Positions 7,763-16,798 of a DNA stretch of 17,700 nucleotides are shown piece by piece (positions within the stretch are counted from its first letter, which is position 1; the number at the start of each line of letters is the position of its first letter). The stretch comes from Alphaproteobacteria bacterium. Lineage in GTDB: Bacteria; Pseudomonadota; Alphaproteobacteria; SMXP01. A model generated the notes under the pieces. The model searched no databases and was not told the origin of the DNA. It was given only the letters and a program-made list of their open reading frames with translations. Location: NCBI GenBank assembly GCA_021774995.1, contig JAJFIM010000256.1, positions 1 through 17,700 of the forward strand. Direction: 5' to 3'. The translations under genes were made by a program, and so were the position numbers.

Positions 7763-8403
7763 ACGCGCTCAGCGCGGCGCAATCCGCCTATGCGCTCGAT
7801 AAAGCGGATGATATTTTCCAAACCATCGCCGGCTTTCAGATTTGTAAAAACGAACGGGCGATCCCTGCGCATTTTTTTGGAATCGCGCTCCATGATATTA
7901 AGGTCGGCGCCGACAAGGGGCGCCAGGTCCGTTTTGTTGATGATCAAAAGGTCTGAGCGCGTGATGCCCGGGCCTCCTTTGCGCGGGATTTTATCGCCCG
8001 CCGCCACATCGATCACGTAAAGCGTGATATCGGCCAGTTCCGGCGAAAACGTCGCCGCCAAATTATCGCCGCCCGATTCAATAAAAATAAGATCGAGATC
8101 GGGAAATTTTTGCCGCATGTCGGCAATCGCCGCCAGATTGATCGATGCGTCTTCGCGAATGGCCGTGTGCGGACAGCCTCCCGTCTCCACGCCCTGGATG
8201 TGATCGGCGTCAAGCGCGCCGGCGCGGGTGAGAAATTCCGCATCCTCGCGGGTGTAGATGTCGTTTGTGATGGCGGCGATGTGGTAAGTACCGCGCAAAG
8301 CCGCGCACAGCGCCGCCGTGAGAGCGGTCTTGCCGGAACCAACAGGTCCGCCGATTCCGACGCGTAAAGGTCCATGTGGGGATGAAGCGCGGTTGGCGGT
8401 CAT
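7753..8403 (-). CDS. ureG: Urease accessory GTPase UreG
   Basis: A 216-residue SIMIBI GTPase that supplies nickel for urease maturation, working with UreE and the UreD-UreF complex. The P-loop G-P-V-G-S-G-K-T is at 19-26. The metal-binding C-P-H is at 77-79, E-S-G-G-D-N at 109-114, and the guanine-specificity motif N-K-T-D at 156-159. All are intact and the length is normal. The N-terminus lacks the histidine-rich leader seen in some UreG proteins. Its ATG overlaps the ureF stop (ATGA, 8400-8403), so translation is coupled. It is the last gene of the urease run. Its 3' end overlaps the convergent esterase gene by 10 bp, leaving no room for a separate terminator. Confidence 0.98.
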   Translation of the reverse strand: MTANRASSPHGPLRVGIGGPVGSGKTALTAALCAALRGTYHIAAITNDIYTREDAEFLTRAGALDADHIQGVETGGCPHTAIREDASINLAAIADMRQKFPDLDLIFIESGGDNLAATFSPELADITLYVIDVAAGDKIPRKGGPGITRSDLLIINKTDLAPLVGADLNIMERDSKKMRRDRPFVFTNLKAGDGLENIIRFIERIGGLRRAERVQS

Positions 8404-9080
8404 GAGCGAAAAAGCCTCGTGGTTTGCGTTTCATGGCGCATGGAGCAAATATCGGCAAGCGGCGTTGAGGAGGCGAGGTCTTCCAAAGATGTTCCGGCCA
8501 TAGCTTCCGCCTGGGCCAGGATGCGCGTCTCCAGGCCTTTCATCACGCGCAAGCCCTCCGTTTGCCCTAAAGGGATGAGGCGCAATCCCGCGGAGACGAT
8601 GTTGGCCATAACCCCGTGCAGATAGGCTGCAAGACCGCAGCGTAAAGCAATGTTATGGGCTGCGCACGCCGCGCCCACCGCCACCGGGTAGACAATAGGT
8701 CTGTCTACGGTATTTTCCAGACGGCGCATCGTTTCCGTCGGCCATGTGTCCCGCACGGCTTTTAAAAAAGCCGCGCCTTGATTGCGCGTCTCCATGGCGA
8801 GCTCCGCGCTGGGCGCAAAGGCGGCGCCCATCCCGGCCACGTCGCGCCAGGCGCCGTCATCGCCCGCTTTGCAGGCCCGCCAGCTTGCGGCAAATAACAC
8901 GCCGTCGGCGCGGCCCGTACCGTGAACGAGAATATCCTCCAGCCAGGCGGCGAGCGCGTCGGCGTCTGCGACCATGCCCGCCTCCACCGCATATTCAAGC
9001 CCGTGTGAATAGCTGAACGCGCCCACGGGGAAAGACGGCGAGAGCCAGGTCATCAGGCGCAGCAAAGCGGCGTCAGTCAT
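8400..9080 (-). CDS. ureF: Urease accessory protein UreF
   Basis: A 226-residue, mostly helical chaperone that binds UreD on the urease apoenzyme and gates nickel delivery from UreG. The opening W-L-S-P-S-F-P-V-G-A-F-S-Y-S-H-G-L-E at 12-29 is diagnostic, as are the later R-P-I-V-Y-P-V-A-V-G-A and the R-L-I-P-L-G-Q-T region. The start is ATG 9080: GGAGGG lies 7 nt upstream and the protein then begins M-T-D-A-A-L-L-R-L as in the family. An in-frame ATG at 9107 would add nine residues with no ribosome site. The start overlaps the end of ureE by 8 bp and the stop overlaps the ureG start by 4 bp. Confidence 0.97.
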   Translation of the reverse strand: MTDAALLRLMTWLSPSFPVGAFSYSHGLEYAVEAGMVADADALAAWLEDILVHGTGRADGVLFAASWRACKAGDDGAWRDVAGMGAAFAPSAELAMETRNQGAAFLKAVRDTWPTETMRRLENTVDRPIVYPVAVGAACAAHNIALRCGLAAYLHGVMANIVSAGLRLIPLGQTEGLRVMKGLETRILAQAEAMAGTSLEDLASSTPLADICSMRHETQTTRLFRS

Positions 9081-9519
9081 GCGCGCGCCCTCCATGGTCT
9101 GCGCCATAGGCCCCGCCTTCAGGGTTAAAGGGGGCTTTGACGCGCGTCACGTCGCACCCAAGCTTCTCCAACATGTCCGCAATCACTGGGTCCCAGCGCA
9201 AGAGGAGCCTGTCCTCATGGATCTCGCACGGCGCATGCCTGTTGCCGACATGCCAGGCCATGCGCAGGAGATGGCGCGTATCGGCGCAGGCCGCCTCTAT
9301 CAGGTCTTCCGCCGCCGCCTTTACACGCACAGTGCGACCGTCTTCGAGAACTAAATCATCACCGTCCCGCAATTGCGCTGCTTGCCGTAAGTCCAATAAA
9401 AACTCAAGACCTTTGTCGCCAGTCATCGCCATGCGCCGCCGATGCCGGTCGCCGTGCGTAAGCGTGACCGTGTCAGCAGGCGCTTCATGGTCGCGGGTTA
9501 TGGATGTGGCGCGGATCAC
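9073..9519 (-). CDS. ureE: Urease accessory nickel chaperone UreE
   Basis: A 148-residue cytoplasmic nickel-binding protein that passes Ni2+ to UreG. The N-terminal peptide-binding domain is followed by the metal-binding domain with the hallmark W-H-V-G-N-R-H and C-E-I-H-E-D-R. The C-terminus is short (G-G-R-A-H-D) and has no polyhistidine tail. Start codons here are GTG. I favour GTG 9519, giving M-I-R-A-T-S-I as in relatives, with GGGTGG 5 nt upstream. GTG 9528, three codons earlier, is possible but has no clear ribosome site. GTG 9519 shares one base with the TAG stop of the preceding DUF6998-like gene, so translation is probably by re-initiation. The 3' end overlaps ureF by 8 bp. Confidence 0.95.
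   Translation of the reverse strand: MIRATSITRDHEAPADTVTLTHGDRHRRRMAMTGDKGLEFLLDLRQAAQLRDGDDLVLEDGRTVRVKAAAEDLIEAACADTRHLLRMAWHVGNRHAPCEIHEDRLLLRWDPVIADMLEKLGCDVTRVKAPFNPEGGAYGADHGGRAHD
9088..9093 (-). promoter_or_regulatory. Shine-Dalgarno that fixes the ureF start
   Basis: GGAGGG on the minus strand, 7 nt before ATG 9080, lying inside the 3' end of ureE. It decides for 9080 over the in-frame ATG at 9107. Confidence 0.75.
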
Positions 9520-9932
9520 TATTGCCACCCAGAAAGTGTCTTGAGTTTTGCTAAAGAAATTTGCCGCTGTCCGTTCTTCTGCATTTTGCTAGCCAGATCC
9601 CATGCCGGTCTGCCTGGTCCATCAAATATTATTTTTGCGTTTTCTGGGTCGACGATTTTCAGAACAACGAGACGCTCGCAATTAGCCGTCATCGATATTC
9701 TATTAATTGACGTCATTTTAATTTGCACAAAACGGCCTTCTTTATCTTTGGCGTCATGTCCCGGTGTACTTGGCGGCAACAGCTCCAAGTCCAGTGCTTC
9801 TTTTGCAATAACCTCACCAAGTGACCCAACTAGATGGCCATCGGGTGTAAATTTTCTGTCGGGATAAGTGTTCTCAAGTTTTTCGACGGCTTCGAAAATC
9901 AGACGTATTTCAGCAGGTAATTTAATTTTCAT
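9519..9932 (-). CDS. DUF6998-like protein inserted between ureC and ureE
   Basis: A 137-residue protein not part of standard urease operons. I recognise it as like the DUF6998 group, of unknown function. Visible pattern: a helical start, then L-V-G-S-L-G-E (E40) followed by a helix, then H-D-A-K-D (D60, D63), then V-Q-I-K (Q70, K72). The E - D - QxK order resembles the PD-(D/E)xK nuclease core, but the fold is inferred, not shown. There is no signal peptide or membrane segment. Base composition is clearly more AT-rich than the flanking urease genes, suggesting separate origin. It is nevertheless well integrated: GAGG at 9940-9943 overlaps the ureC stop and lies 7 nt before ATG 9932, and its TAG overlaps the ureE GTG. 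It is not a urease factor known to me, and any role in urease is speculation. Confidence 0.85.
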   Translation of the reverse strand: MKIKLPAEIRLIFEAVEKLENTYPDRKFTPDGHLVGSLGEVIAKEALDLELLPPSTPGHDAKDKEGRFVQIKMTSINRISMTANCERLVVLKIVDPENAKIIFDGPGRPAWDLASKMQKNGQRQISLAKLKTLSGWQ

Positions 9933-9941
9933 CTTTTCGCC

Positions 9942-11650
<1,709 letters not shown>

Positions 11651-11651
<1 letters not shown>

Positions 11652-11959
11652 CAGTCAAGATCCCCCATGATTTTTTGATTGAAGCCAAATATCACGCGCT
11701 TTCCGCCGATGGGGATGAGGGGGACGGCGCGCGTCTGACCGGGTTCGAAACGCACGGCCGTACCGGCGGCGATGTCGAGCCTAAGCCCGCGCGCTTTGGC
11801 GCGGTCAAAATCAAGCGCGTCATTGACTTCAAAAAAATGGTAGTGCGATCCCACTTGCACCGGGCGGTCGCCTGTGTTGGAAACAGTCAGTGTAATGATA
11901 GTAACGTCCGCATTCAATTCAATGTCGCCCTTGGCGGGGAATATTTCTCCGGGTATCAT
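11651..11959 (-). CDS. ureB: Urease beta subunit UreB
   Basis: A 102-residue structural subunit of the (UreABC)3 enzyme. It shows the family start M-I-P-G-E-I and the segment V-G-S-H-Y-H-F-F-E-V-N, then the end region G-G-K-R-V-I-F-G-F-N. The start is ATG 11959, with AAGGA about 9 nt upstream. It lies 12 bp after ureA and overlaps ureC by one base. UreA and UreB are separate here, as in most Proteobacteria outside Helicobacter. Confidence 0.98.
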
Positions 11960-11971
11960 GGGACCGTATCC

Positions 11972-12274
11972 TTATCGAATGGGCTGGTGCACAGTGACCA
12001 GCTTTGTGCCGTCGGGGAAGGTCGCCTCTACCTGCACGTCCTCAATCATTTCGGCGATGCCCTCCATCACCTGGTCGCGTTTGAGTATGTTCGCTCCCGC
12101 ACTCATGAGATCGGCGACCGGGCGTCCGTCGCGCGCGCCCTCCGTCACAAAATCTGAGATGAGCGCGATGGCCTCCGGGTGGTTCAGTTTCACGCCGCGC
12201 GCCAGCCGGCGCCGCGCGACTTCAGCCGCCATGGCGATGAGCAACTTATCCTTTTCTCGTGGAGAAAGCCTCAT
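11972..12274 (-). CDS. ureA: Urease gamma subunit UreA
   Basis: A 100-residue subunit of standard length. It begins M-R-L-S-P-R-E-K-D-K-L and has L-N-H-P-E-A-I-A-L-I and the end V-Q-V-E-A-T-F-P-D-G-T-K-L-V-T-V-H-Q-P-I, all typical of UreA. The Shine-Dalgarno GAGGA overlaps the ureD stop, 12 bp upstream, so it is probably translationally linked to ureD. Confidence 0.98.
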   Translation of the reverse strand: MRLSPREKDKLLIAMAAEVARRRLARGVKLNHPEAIALISDFVTEGARDGRPVADLMSAGANILKRDQVMEGIAEMIEDVQVEATFPDGTKLVTVHQPIR

Positions 12275-12286
12275 GATTTTTATTCC

Positions 12287-13144
12287 TCAACAATGCCATA
12301 CCCGCGGTAAGCCGGCGGCGCACCCGAGAACGACCCGGCGTAAACCTTCAATAGTCCGCATGAGCGCAATGCGCAACATGGCGCCGTCATTGGCGGCAAG
12401 GCGGATCAGAAGAACCGGCGGCATGCAGGTCGCGCCGGAAAAGCAAGATATGCCCCCAAGTTCAGCCCGGACAGCGCCAATATTTGCGGCGGCGTCTTCG
12501 CCAACATAGAGGATCGTCGCGAGCGCCCGCCCCCCGCCGGCAATGGCCGCGCGATTAAGCCGCTCCTGGGTCAGCGGGTCCATGCGCAAGGCCTCGGCCC
12601 ACACAAGCCGACCCTCAAGGGACACGCGCCATTCTTCGCGCAGATAGCCATTCGTCATTGCCTCGCCCATGGCGGCGCGGCCAAAGACTATGGCCTCGCA
12701 GGCGAGAAGCCGTCCTGACCCTTCAAGGTTAATCGCAGTCGTGCGGTTCAGTGCGCCGCCGTCAAAAAAGAGCGTCTCTTGCGGCAGCCATTCCGCCAGT
12801 GCGCCGTCTTCCACGTGAAGATGCGTCGTGATCCGGGCAGGGTCCGCCCCTTCCCGCGCCTGATAAATACGTTCCGCCGCCTGCCCCGTGACGCGCGCAT
12901 GGCAATGCGCGGCCCATCGGATTTCAGTTTTCAGAACATCGCCATCTGTCAGCCCGCCGCCGGTGTTGATCAGCACCGCATCGGGCGGGTGGGAAGGCGC
13001 GGTTTTGGGAAGCCGGGCTTTGGCGCACCCATGTTGATAAAGATCATCGAGAATGGTTTGCCCGCCGCGCGCCGCGAAGCTGAGCCGGACTTCGCCTTGT
13101 GAGCGTTGCAATACGGGCGGGTGGGCAGTGGGAGTTGCGGGCAT
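12287..13144 (-). CDS. ureD: Urease accessory protein UreD
   Basis: A 285-residue scaffold protein (also called UreH) that binds the urease apoenzyme and recruits UreF and UreG for nickel insertion. Family marks include I-N-T-G-G-G-L-T-D-G-D near residues 59-69, T-G-Q-A-A-E-R-I-Y near 86-94 and the L-P-Q-E-T-L-F-F-D segment. The ATG at 13144 follows directly on the TAA of the monooxygenase gene with no base between, and no promoter can lie in between except inside that gene. The usual first place in a ureDABC order is kept. Confidence 0.96.
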   Translation of the reverse strand: MPATPTAHPPVLQRSQGEVRLSFAARGGQTILDDLYQHGCAKARLPKTAPSHPPDAVLINTGGGLTDGDVLKTEIRWAAHCHARVTGQAAERIYQAREGADPARITTHLHVEDGALAEWLPQETLFFDGGALNRTTAINLEGSGRLLACEAIVFGRAAMGEAMTNGYLREEWRVSLEGRLVWAEALRMDPLTQERLNRAAIAGGGRALATILYVGEDAAANIGAVRAELGGISCFSGATCMPPVLLIRLAANDGAMLRIALMRTIEGLRRVVLGCAAGLPRVWHC

Positions 13145-14656
13145 TTAAGAGGCGGCGTCCGCATCGCCAGCCGGTTTAATTTCATATTCAGACCATTTAG
13201 GTTTGAACATCCATCGCCAATACCGGACAGTGTTATATGGCCATAAGGTCGGGATCCGTCCGTCGGGCGCCTTATACCAACTGGGGCAATCCGCCGTCCA
13301 GACGGTGTTTTTGAAAGCCTGCTGAATGCGCTCATTATAGGCGTGCATGGGGGAGGGTTTGGCGTCAATATATGTGTTGCGACCCAGTTTCCTGATGCAT
13401 TTTACGATGTAGTTCACCTGCTGTTCGATCATGAAAATAATGGAATTGTGACCCAGCGCCGTGTTGGGTCCCAGCAGAAAAAACAAATTTGGAAACCCCG
13501 CCACCGCCACGCCGCGGTGCGCTTCCTTGCCATGCTCCCAGGCTTGCGAAAGACGCCTGTCCGCCAGGCCCACAAAATCGAGAGAGTGAAGAAAGTCGAA
13601 AGCCTTAAATCCGGTTGCCAGAATGATGGCGTCCACATGTTTTACCGAGCCGTCGTCAAGCTTGACGCCGTCTTTAGTTATGGCGTTGACGCCCTCTGTG
13701 ACCAGGTCAACATTGTCTCTATTGAGAGCCGGGTAAAAGTCATCGGATAACAAAATGCGTTTGCAGCCTATAGGGTATTTGGGCGTGAGTTTTTCATGAA
13801 GTTTTGGATCTGTGATTTTTCTGCGCATATCGCGCAAGGCTATTTTGCCCGCCCGGTCGCCGAGCCAACTGTTTTGGCGGAAAAGGGGATAATGCATGTT
13901 CAGGCGCCAGAAAACCCACCAGCGTAAAAGACGCAGCGTAAAGGGAAAAGATCTGAAAATGCGCTTCTGCCTTGGGCTGTAAACGCGATCTTTGCGGGGA
14001 ACGATATAATTGGCAGTCCGCTGAAAGAGGAAAAGGCGTTCCACATCATGTGCAATGTTCGGCACGATTTGAATGGCGCTTGCGGCGCTGCCGATGACGG
14101 CGACGCGCTTGCCCGTTAAGTCATATTCGTGATTCCAGCGAGCGGAATGAAACCACGTTCCTTCAAATTTATCGAGGCCGGGAATATCAGGAATATAGGG
14201 TTGATTAAGTCCACCGACGCCGTTCACCACGCACCGGGCTCTATAATTGCGCCCGTTTGAATCGGTCAGAAGCCAGGCCCCCTTTTGTTCACTGAAACTG
14301 GCGAGGCAAATTTCCGTATGGTTTTGAATGTGCGGCCTTATGCCGTATTTATCGACGCAGCGTTCTGCATAAGCCTGAATTTCCGGCTGCGGCGAGAACG
14401 CCCGCGACCATGAGGGGTTGGGTTCAAAGGAATAGCAATAAAGATGCGAGGGGACATCACAAGCGGCGCCGGGATATGTATTATCCGACCACGTGCCGCT
14501 GACGCCGCCGGTTTTTTCAAATATTTTGAAATTGGTCATTCCCGCGGCGCGTAATTTTACGCCCATGCAAATGCCGGAAAACCCGGCGCCAATGATGGCG
14601 ACATCGAGCAGGTCATCAGTTTCCTTGGCGCCGCCGCTTTTCGTGTCGATTGTCAT
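13145..14656 (-). CDS. Flavin-containing monooxygenase, Baeyer-Villiger type
   Basis: A 503-residue FAD- and NADPH-dependent oxygenase. The FAD site G-A-G-F-S-G is at 23-28. The Baeyer-Villiger fingerprint is F164-E-G166-T-W-F-H170-S-A-R-W174, followed by Asn where the strict motif has Pro or Asp. The NADPH site is G-S-A-A-S-A at 189-194, lacking the middle Gly of G-x-G-x-x-G. A-T-G-F near residue 350 matches the family. Such enzymes turn ketones into esters or lactones or oxidise N and S atoms; the substrate cannot be read. No clear Shine-Dalgarno precedes ATG 14656. It lies 31 bp after the YeeE-like gene and directly abuts ureD. Confidence 0.9.
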   Translation of the reverse strand: MTIDTKSGGAKETDDLLDVAIIGAGFSGICMGVKLRAAGMTNFKIFEKTGGVSGTWSDNTYPGAACDVPSHLYCYSFEPNPSWSRAFSPQPEIQAYAERCVDKYGIRPHIQNHTEICLASFSEQKGAWLLTDSNGRNYRARCVVNGVGGLNQPYIPDIPGLDKFEGTWFHSARWNHEYDLTGKRVAVIGSAASAIQIVPNIAHDVERLFLFQRTANYIVPRKDRVYSPRQKRIFRSFPFTLRLLRWWVFWRLNMHYPLFRQNSWLGDRAGKIALRDMRRKITDPKLHEKLTPKYPIGCKRILLSDDFYPALNRDNVDLVTEGVNAITKDGVKLDDGSVKHVDAIILATGFKAFDFLHSLDFVGLADRRLSQAWEHGKEAHRGVAVAGFPNLFFLLGPNTALGHNSIIFMIEQQVNYIVKCIRKLGRNTYIDAKPSPMHAYNERIQQAFKNTVWTADCPSWYKAPDGRIPTLWPYNTVRYWRWMFKPKWSEYEIKPAGDADAAS

Positions 14657-14687
14657 GGATGCGTGTTGGTGGGTTGTTTGAATTTGA

Positions 14688-15122
14688 CTAAAGCGAAGAT
14701 GCTTGTTGCGTTAGATTTGGCGTAAAACGGCCCACCCACATGCCCGCCAGCATGGCCGGAACAAAATAGAGCGTTCCTGTTGCGGCAAGTGGCAGGGCGG
14801 TAAATGCAGGTCCGGGGCAGAAGCCTCCAAGGCCCCAACCAATGCCAAAGAGCGCCGCGCCGGTGATAAGGCGCGCGTCAAGGTCAGTTCTTGTGGGCGT
14901 TAAGAATGATTTCGCCAGCAAGGGCGCTTCGCGTTTCAAAACAGAGGCGTAGCCCAGATATGTAACGATGACGGCGCCGCCCATAACAAAAGCGAGGCTG
15001 GGGTCCCAGGTTCCGAAGAGGTCGAGAAAATTGAGGACCTTTGCCGGATTGCTCATACCCGATATGATCAAGCCAAGGCCGAAAAGAAGGCCTAAGAAAA
15101 AAGCTACGCCGATTTTGGTCAT
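14688..15122 (-). CDS. YeeE/YedE-family half transporter (DUF6691 type)
   Basis: A 144-residue inner-membrane protein with about four hydrophobic segments. It has S-G-M-S-N-P-A-K-V-L-N-F-L-D at 21-34 and the conserved cysteine motif G-L-G-G-F-C102-P-G-P-A at 97-106. The YeeE/YedE family moves thiosulfate or related sulfur species, passing them along conserved cysteines. The full-length protein is split into two genes here, this being the C-terminal half. It starts 4 bp after the stop of the other half at 15127. The reading frames are each complete with own starts, so this is the known two-gene form, not a frameshift. Confidence 0.9.
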   Translation of the reverse strand: MTKIGVAFFLGLLFGLGLIISGMSNPAKVLNFLDLFGTWDPSLAFVMGGAVIVTYLGYASVLKREAPLLAKSFLTPTRTDLDARLITGAALFGIGWGLGGFCPGPAFTALPLAATGTLYFVPAMLAGMWVGRFTPNLTQQASSL

Positions 15123-15126
15123 GAAT

Positions 15127-15558
15127 TCATAGCCCCATCACATGGCGAACGATAAAGACGGTCACAAAAGCCGCACCCATAAATGTCGCCGTTGCGATAA
15201 TTGATCTTCTGGAGAGGCGCGCCATTCCGCATACCCCGTGACCGCTGGTGCAGCCATTGCCGAACACGGCGCCAAAGCCAACAAGAAGGCCAGCCGCGAT
15301 CATGAGGGGGATGTTGTTCGATACGCTTTGCACAGGCGTTTGGCCTGATATCATGCGAAAGACAAGTGGCGCGGCCAGAATTCCAACAAGGAAAGAAACC
15401 CGCCAGCCTATCTCATCCTTTGACTCCCAGGGCGGCAGAATCCGGCTCGCTATGCCGCTGACGCCGGCGATACGGCCATGAAAAGCCATGAGCAATACAG
15501 CGGAGACGCCAATGAGCGCGCCCCCGATCAAAGATAGGAGAGGGGTAAACTCTGTCAT
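15127..15558 (-). CDS. YeeE/YedE-family half transporter (N-terminal half)
   Basis: A 143-residue inner-membrane protein with about four hydrophobic helices and the family motif G-N-G-C103-T-S-G-H-G-V-C110-G, then M-A-R-L-S-R-R-S. It pairs with the gene at 14688 to make a complete sulfur-compound channel of the YeeE type. The start is ATG 15558, with GAGGAG 9 nt upstream. In many bacteria this pair sits with a persulfide dioxygenase and a BigR-type ArsR repressor. Neither is in the window, and the upstream neighbour, 69 bp away, is a citrate synthase. Confidence 0.92.
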   Translation of the reverse strand: MTEFTPLLSLIGGALIGVSAVLLMAFHGRIAGVSGIASRILPPWESKDEIGWRVSFLVGILAAPLVFRMISGQTPVQSVSNNIPLMIAAGLLVGFGAVFGNGCTSGHGVCGMARLSRRSIIATATFMGAAFVTVFIVRHVMGL

Positions 15559-15627
15559 TGATCTTTTCTCCTCACGCAGCTTTCAACTGTTTTATTCTAA
15601 CAGACTGATGAGGCAATCAAAGTCATT

Positions 15628-16722
15628 TTAATGATTTGAGCGATCGGCCGCCCTCTGCGCGGCCGGGCCGATATAGAGCGCCGATGGGCGCACGATCCGA
15701 TGCGAAGAAATCTGCTCTTGAGCGTGCGCAATCCAACCGGCGATCCGCGCGCAAGCGAAAACGCAGGTAAACGATTGCCGTCTGACCCCAAGGGCCTCAA
15801 GAAGGACGGCTGTATAATATTCCACATTGGTGTCGAGCTTGCGATCAGGTTTTTCTTTTGCAAGTTTTTTGAGAATTCCTGTTTCGATCCCTTCCGCCAA
15901 AGAGAGGCGGCCGGCTGAGCGGGGCAATCGTCTCATCGCGCGCTTCAATGCGTCGGCCCTGGGATCTCTCACCTGATAGACCCGGTGGCCAAAACCCATG
16001 AGGCGTTCGCCGCGTTCCAAGGCTTCTGAAATCCAAGCCTCCGCATGATCTATAGAACCAATGGCGTCGAGCATATCGAGGATAGGCCCCGGCGCGCCGC
16101 CATGCAAGGGCCCTTTGAGGGCGCTCATTCCGGCTATGACGGACGATATCAACCCAGCGCGCGTTGAAGCTGCGATACGGGCCGCGAATGTCGAGGCGTT
16201 GAGGCCGTGTTCTGCGACCGTCACGAGATAGGCGTCTAATGCTCTTGATTGCTCTGGCGTTGGGCGCGTTCCACTTGCCATCGCTAGAAGGTCTTCGGCA
16301 TGTGATTTTCTGGCGTCGGGGGCAAGGGGCGCGCGCTGAACAGCCATGCGTGCGCGTGCGGCGGTGCAAACTGCGGCGGCGGCCAGCGCGGAAATCGCCG
16401 TGTTTAAACTATGACCGTCTTGGGTGAATGAGAGCGCTGTGCGCAGGTTTTCCATTTCGGTGTCATGATTTAAAGCGCCAAAATGGGGCGCAAGTTTTTC
16501 AAAAGCGGTTACGCGGGCTTCGCCAAGTCTGGCGCGCAAATCTTTTACAGCGGGCAGATTTTCAAAAAACCCAGACCATAAAAGATGGATGACACCTTCA
16601 AAAGTCTCCGTCTGAGCCAAATCTTCCACGGTATAGCCGCGGATAACCAAGTGCCCATTTTTGCCATCGACCTCAGACAAAACAGTTTCTGCGGCGATCA
16701 CTTTTTCTAGTCCTGCATCCAT
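15628..16722 (-). CDS. Citrate synthase / methylcitrate synthase family protein
   Basis: A 364-residue short-type citrate synthase that condenses acetyl-CoA (or propionyl-CoA) with oxaloacetate. Visible active-site parts are E-H-G-L-N-A-S-T at 171-178, H207 in P-L-H-G-G-A-P, H246 in G-F-G-H-R-V-Y, R326, and R345 in R-I-V-R-P. The position of the catalytic Asp in E. coli GltA is Glu here (N-V-E301-Y-Y-T-A), which from memory is shared by this subfamily. The start is ATG 16722, with AGGAG six nt upstream; a TTG at 16728 lies right against that site and is rejected. It is divergent from the HTH citrate synthase at 16799. Whether it is the main TCA enzyme or a methylcitrate or regulatory variant cannot be told. 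Confidence 0.93.
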   Translation of the reverse strand: MDAGLEKVIAAETVLSEVDGKNGHLVIRGYTVEDLAQTETFEGVIHLLWSGFFENLPAVKDLRARLGEARVTAFEKLAPHFGALNHDTEMENLRTALSFTQDGHSLNTAISALAAAAVCTAARARMAVQRAPLAPDARKSHAEDLLAMASGTRPTPEQSRALDAYLVTVAEHGLNASTFAARIAASTRAGLISSVIAGMSALKGPLHGGAPGPILDMLDAIGSIDHAEAWISEALERGERLMGFGHRVYQVRDPRADALKRAMRRLPRSAGRLSLAEGIETGILKKLAKEKPDRKLDTNVEYYTAVLLEALGVRRQSFTCVFACARIAGWIAHAQEQISSHRIVRPSALYIGPAAQRAADRSNH

Positions 16723-16798
16723 ATCCAACTCCTGACTTGATTGTATGCGTCAAACCACGTTAGGTTACCTAACGTCAATCTTGATCAATATAATCAAT
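16723..16798. promoter_or_regulatory. Shared divergent promoter of the two citrate synthase genes
   Basis: On the plus strand TATAAT at 16789-16794 is a perfect -10 box, with TTACCT (16765-16770) 18 bp upstream as a poor -35. It ends 4 nt before ATG 16799, so the transcript should start at or near the A of the ATG, and there is no Shine-Dalgarno. On the minus strand TACAAT at 16745-16740 can be a -10, placing its -35 also inside the palindrome at 16757-16775. The minus leader would be about 11 nt, just enough for AGGAG at 16733-16729. All assignments are by eye. Confidence 0.5.
16757..16775. promoter_or_regulatory. Perfect 19-bp palindrome, probable operator
   Basis: ACGTTAGGT (16757-16765) and ACCTAACGT (16767-16775) are exact reverse complements around one T. 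The site overlaps the likely -35 regions of both divergent promoters, so one bound dimer could control both citrate synthases. The HTH domain of the neighbouring gene is the nearest candidate to bind it. A second, weaker inverted pair, TTGAT (16781-16785) and ATCAA (16793-16797), lies beside it. Confidence 0.65.

Noticed and set aside
9519..9932. Insertion sequence or cassette carrying the DUF6998-like gene
   Set aside because: No transposase, terminal inverted repeats, target duplication or recombination site is visible at the borders.
14688..15558. YeeE/YedE pair as one gene broken by a frameshift
   Set aside because: Each half has its own start and a complete motif set, and the split form is a known family arrangement.
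15587..15604. CTGTT/AACAG inverted repeat after the citrate synthase as a terminator
   Set aside because: The stem is only 5 bp, AT-rich and without a T-tract on the relevant strand.
16723..16728. TTG 16728 as start of the citrate synthase
   Set aside because: AGGAG ends right at this codon, leaving no spacing, whereas ATG 16722 has the ideal 6 nt.
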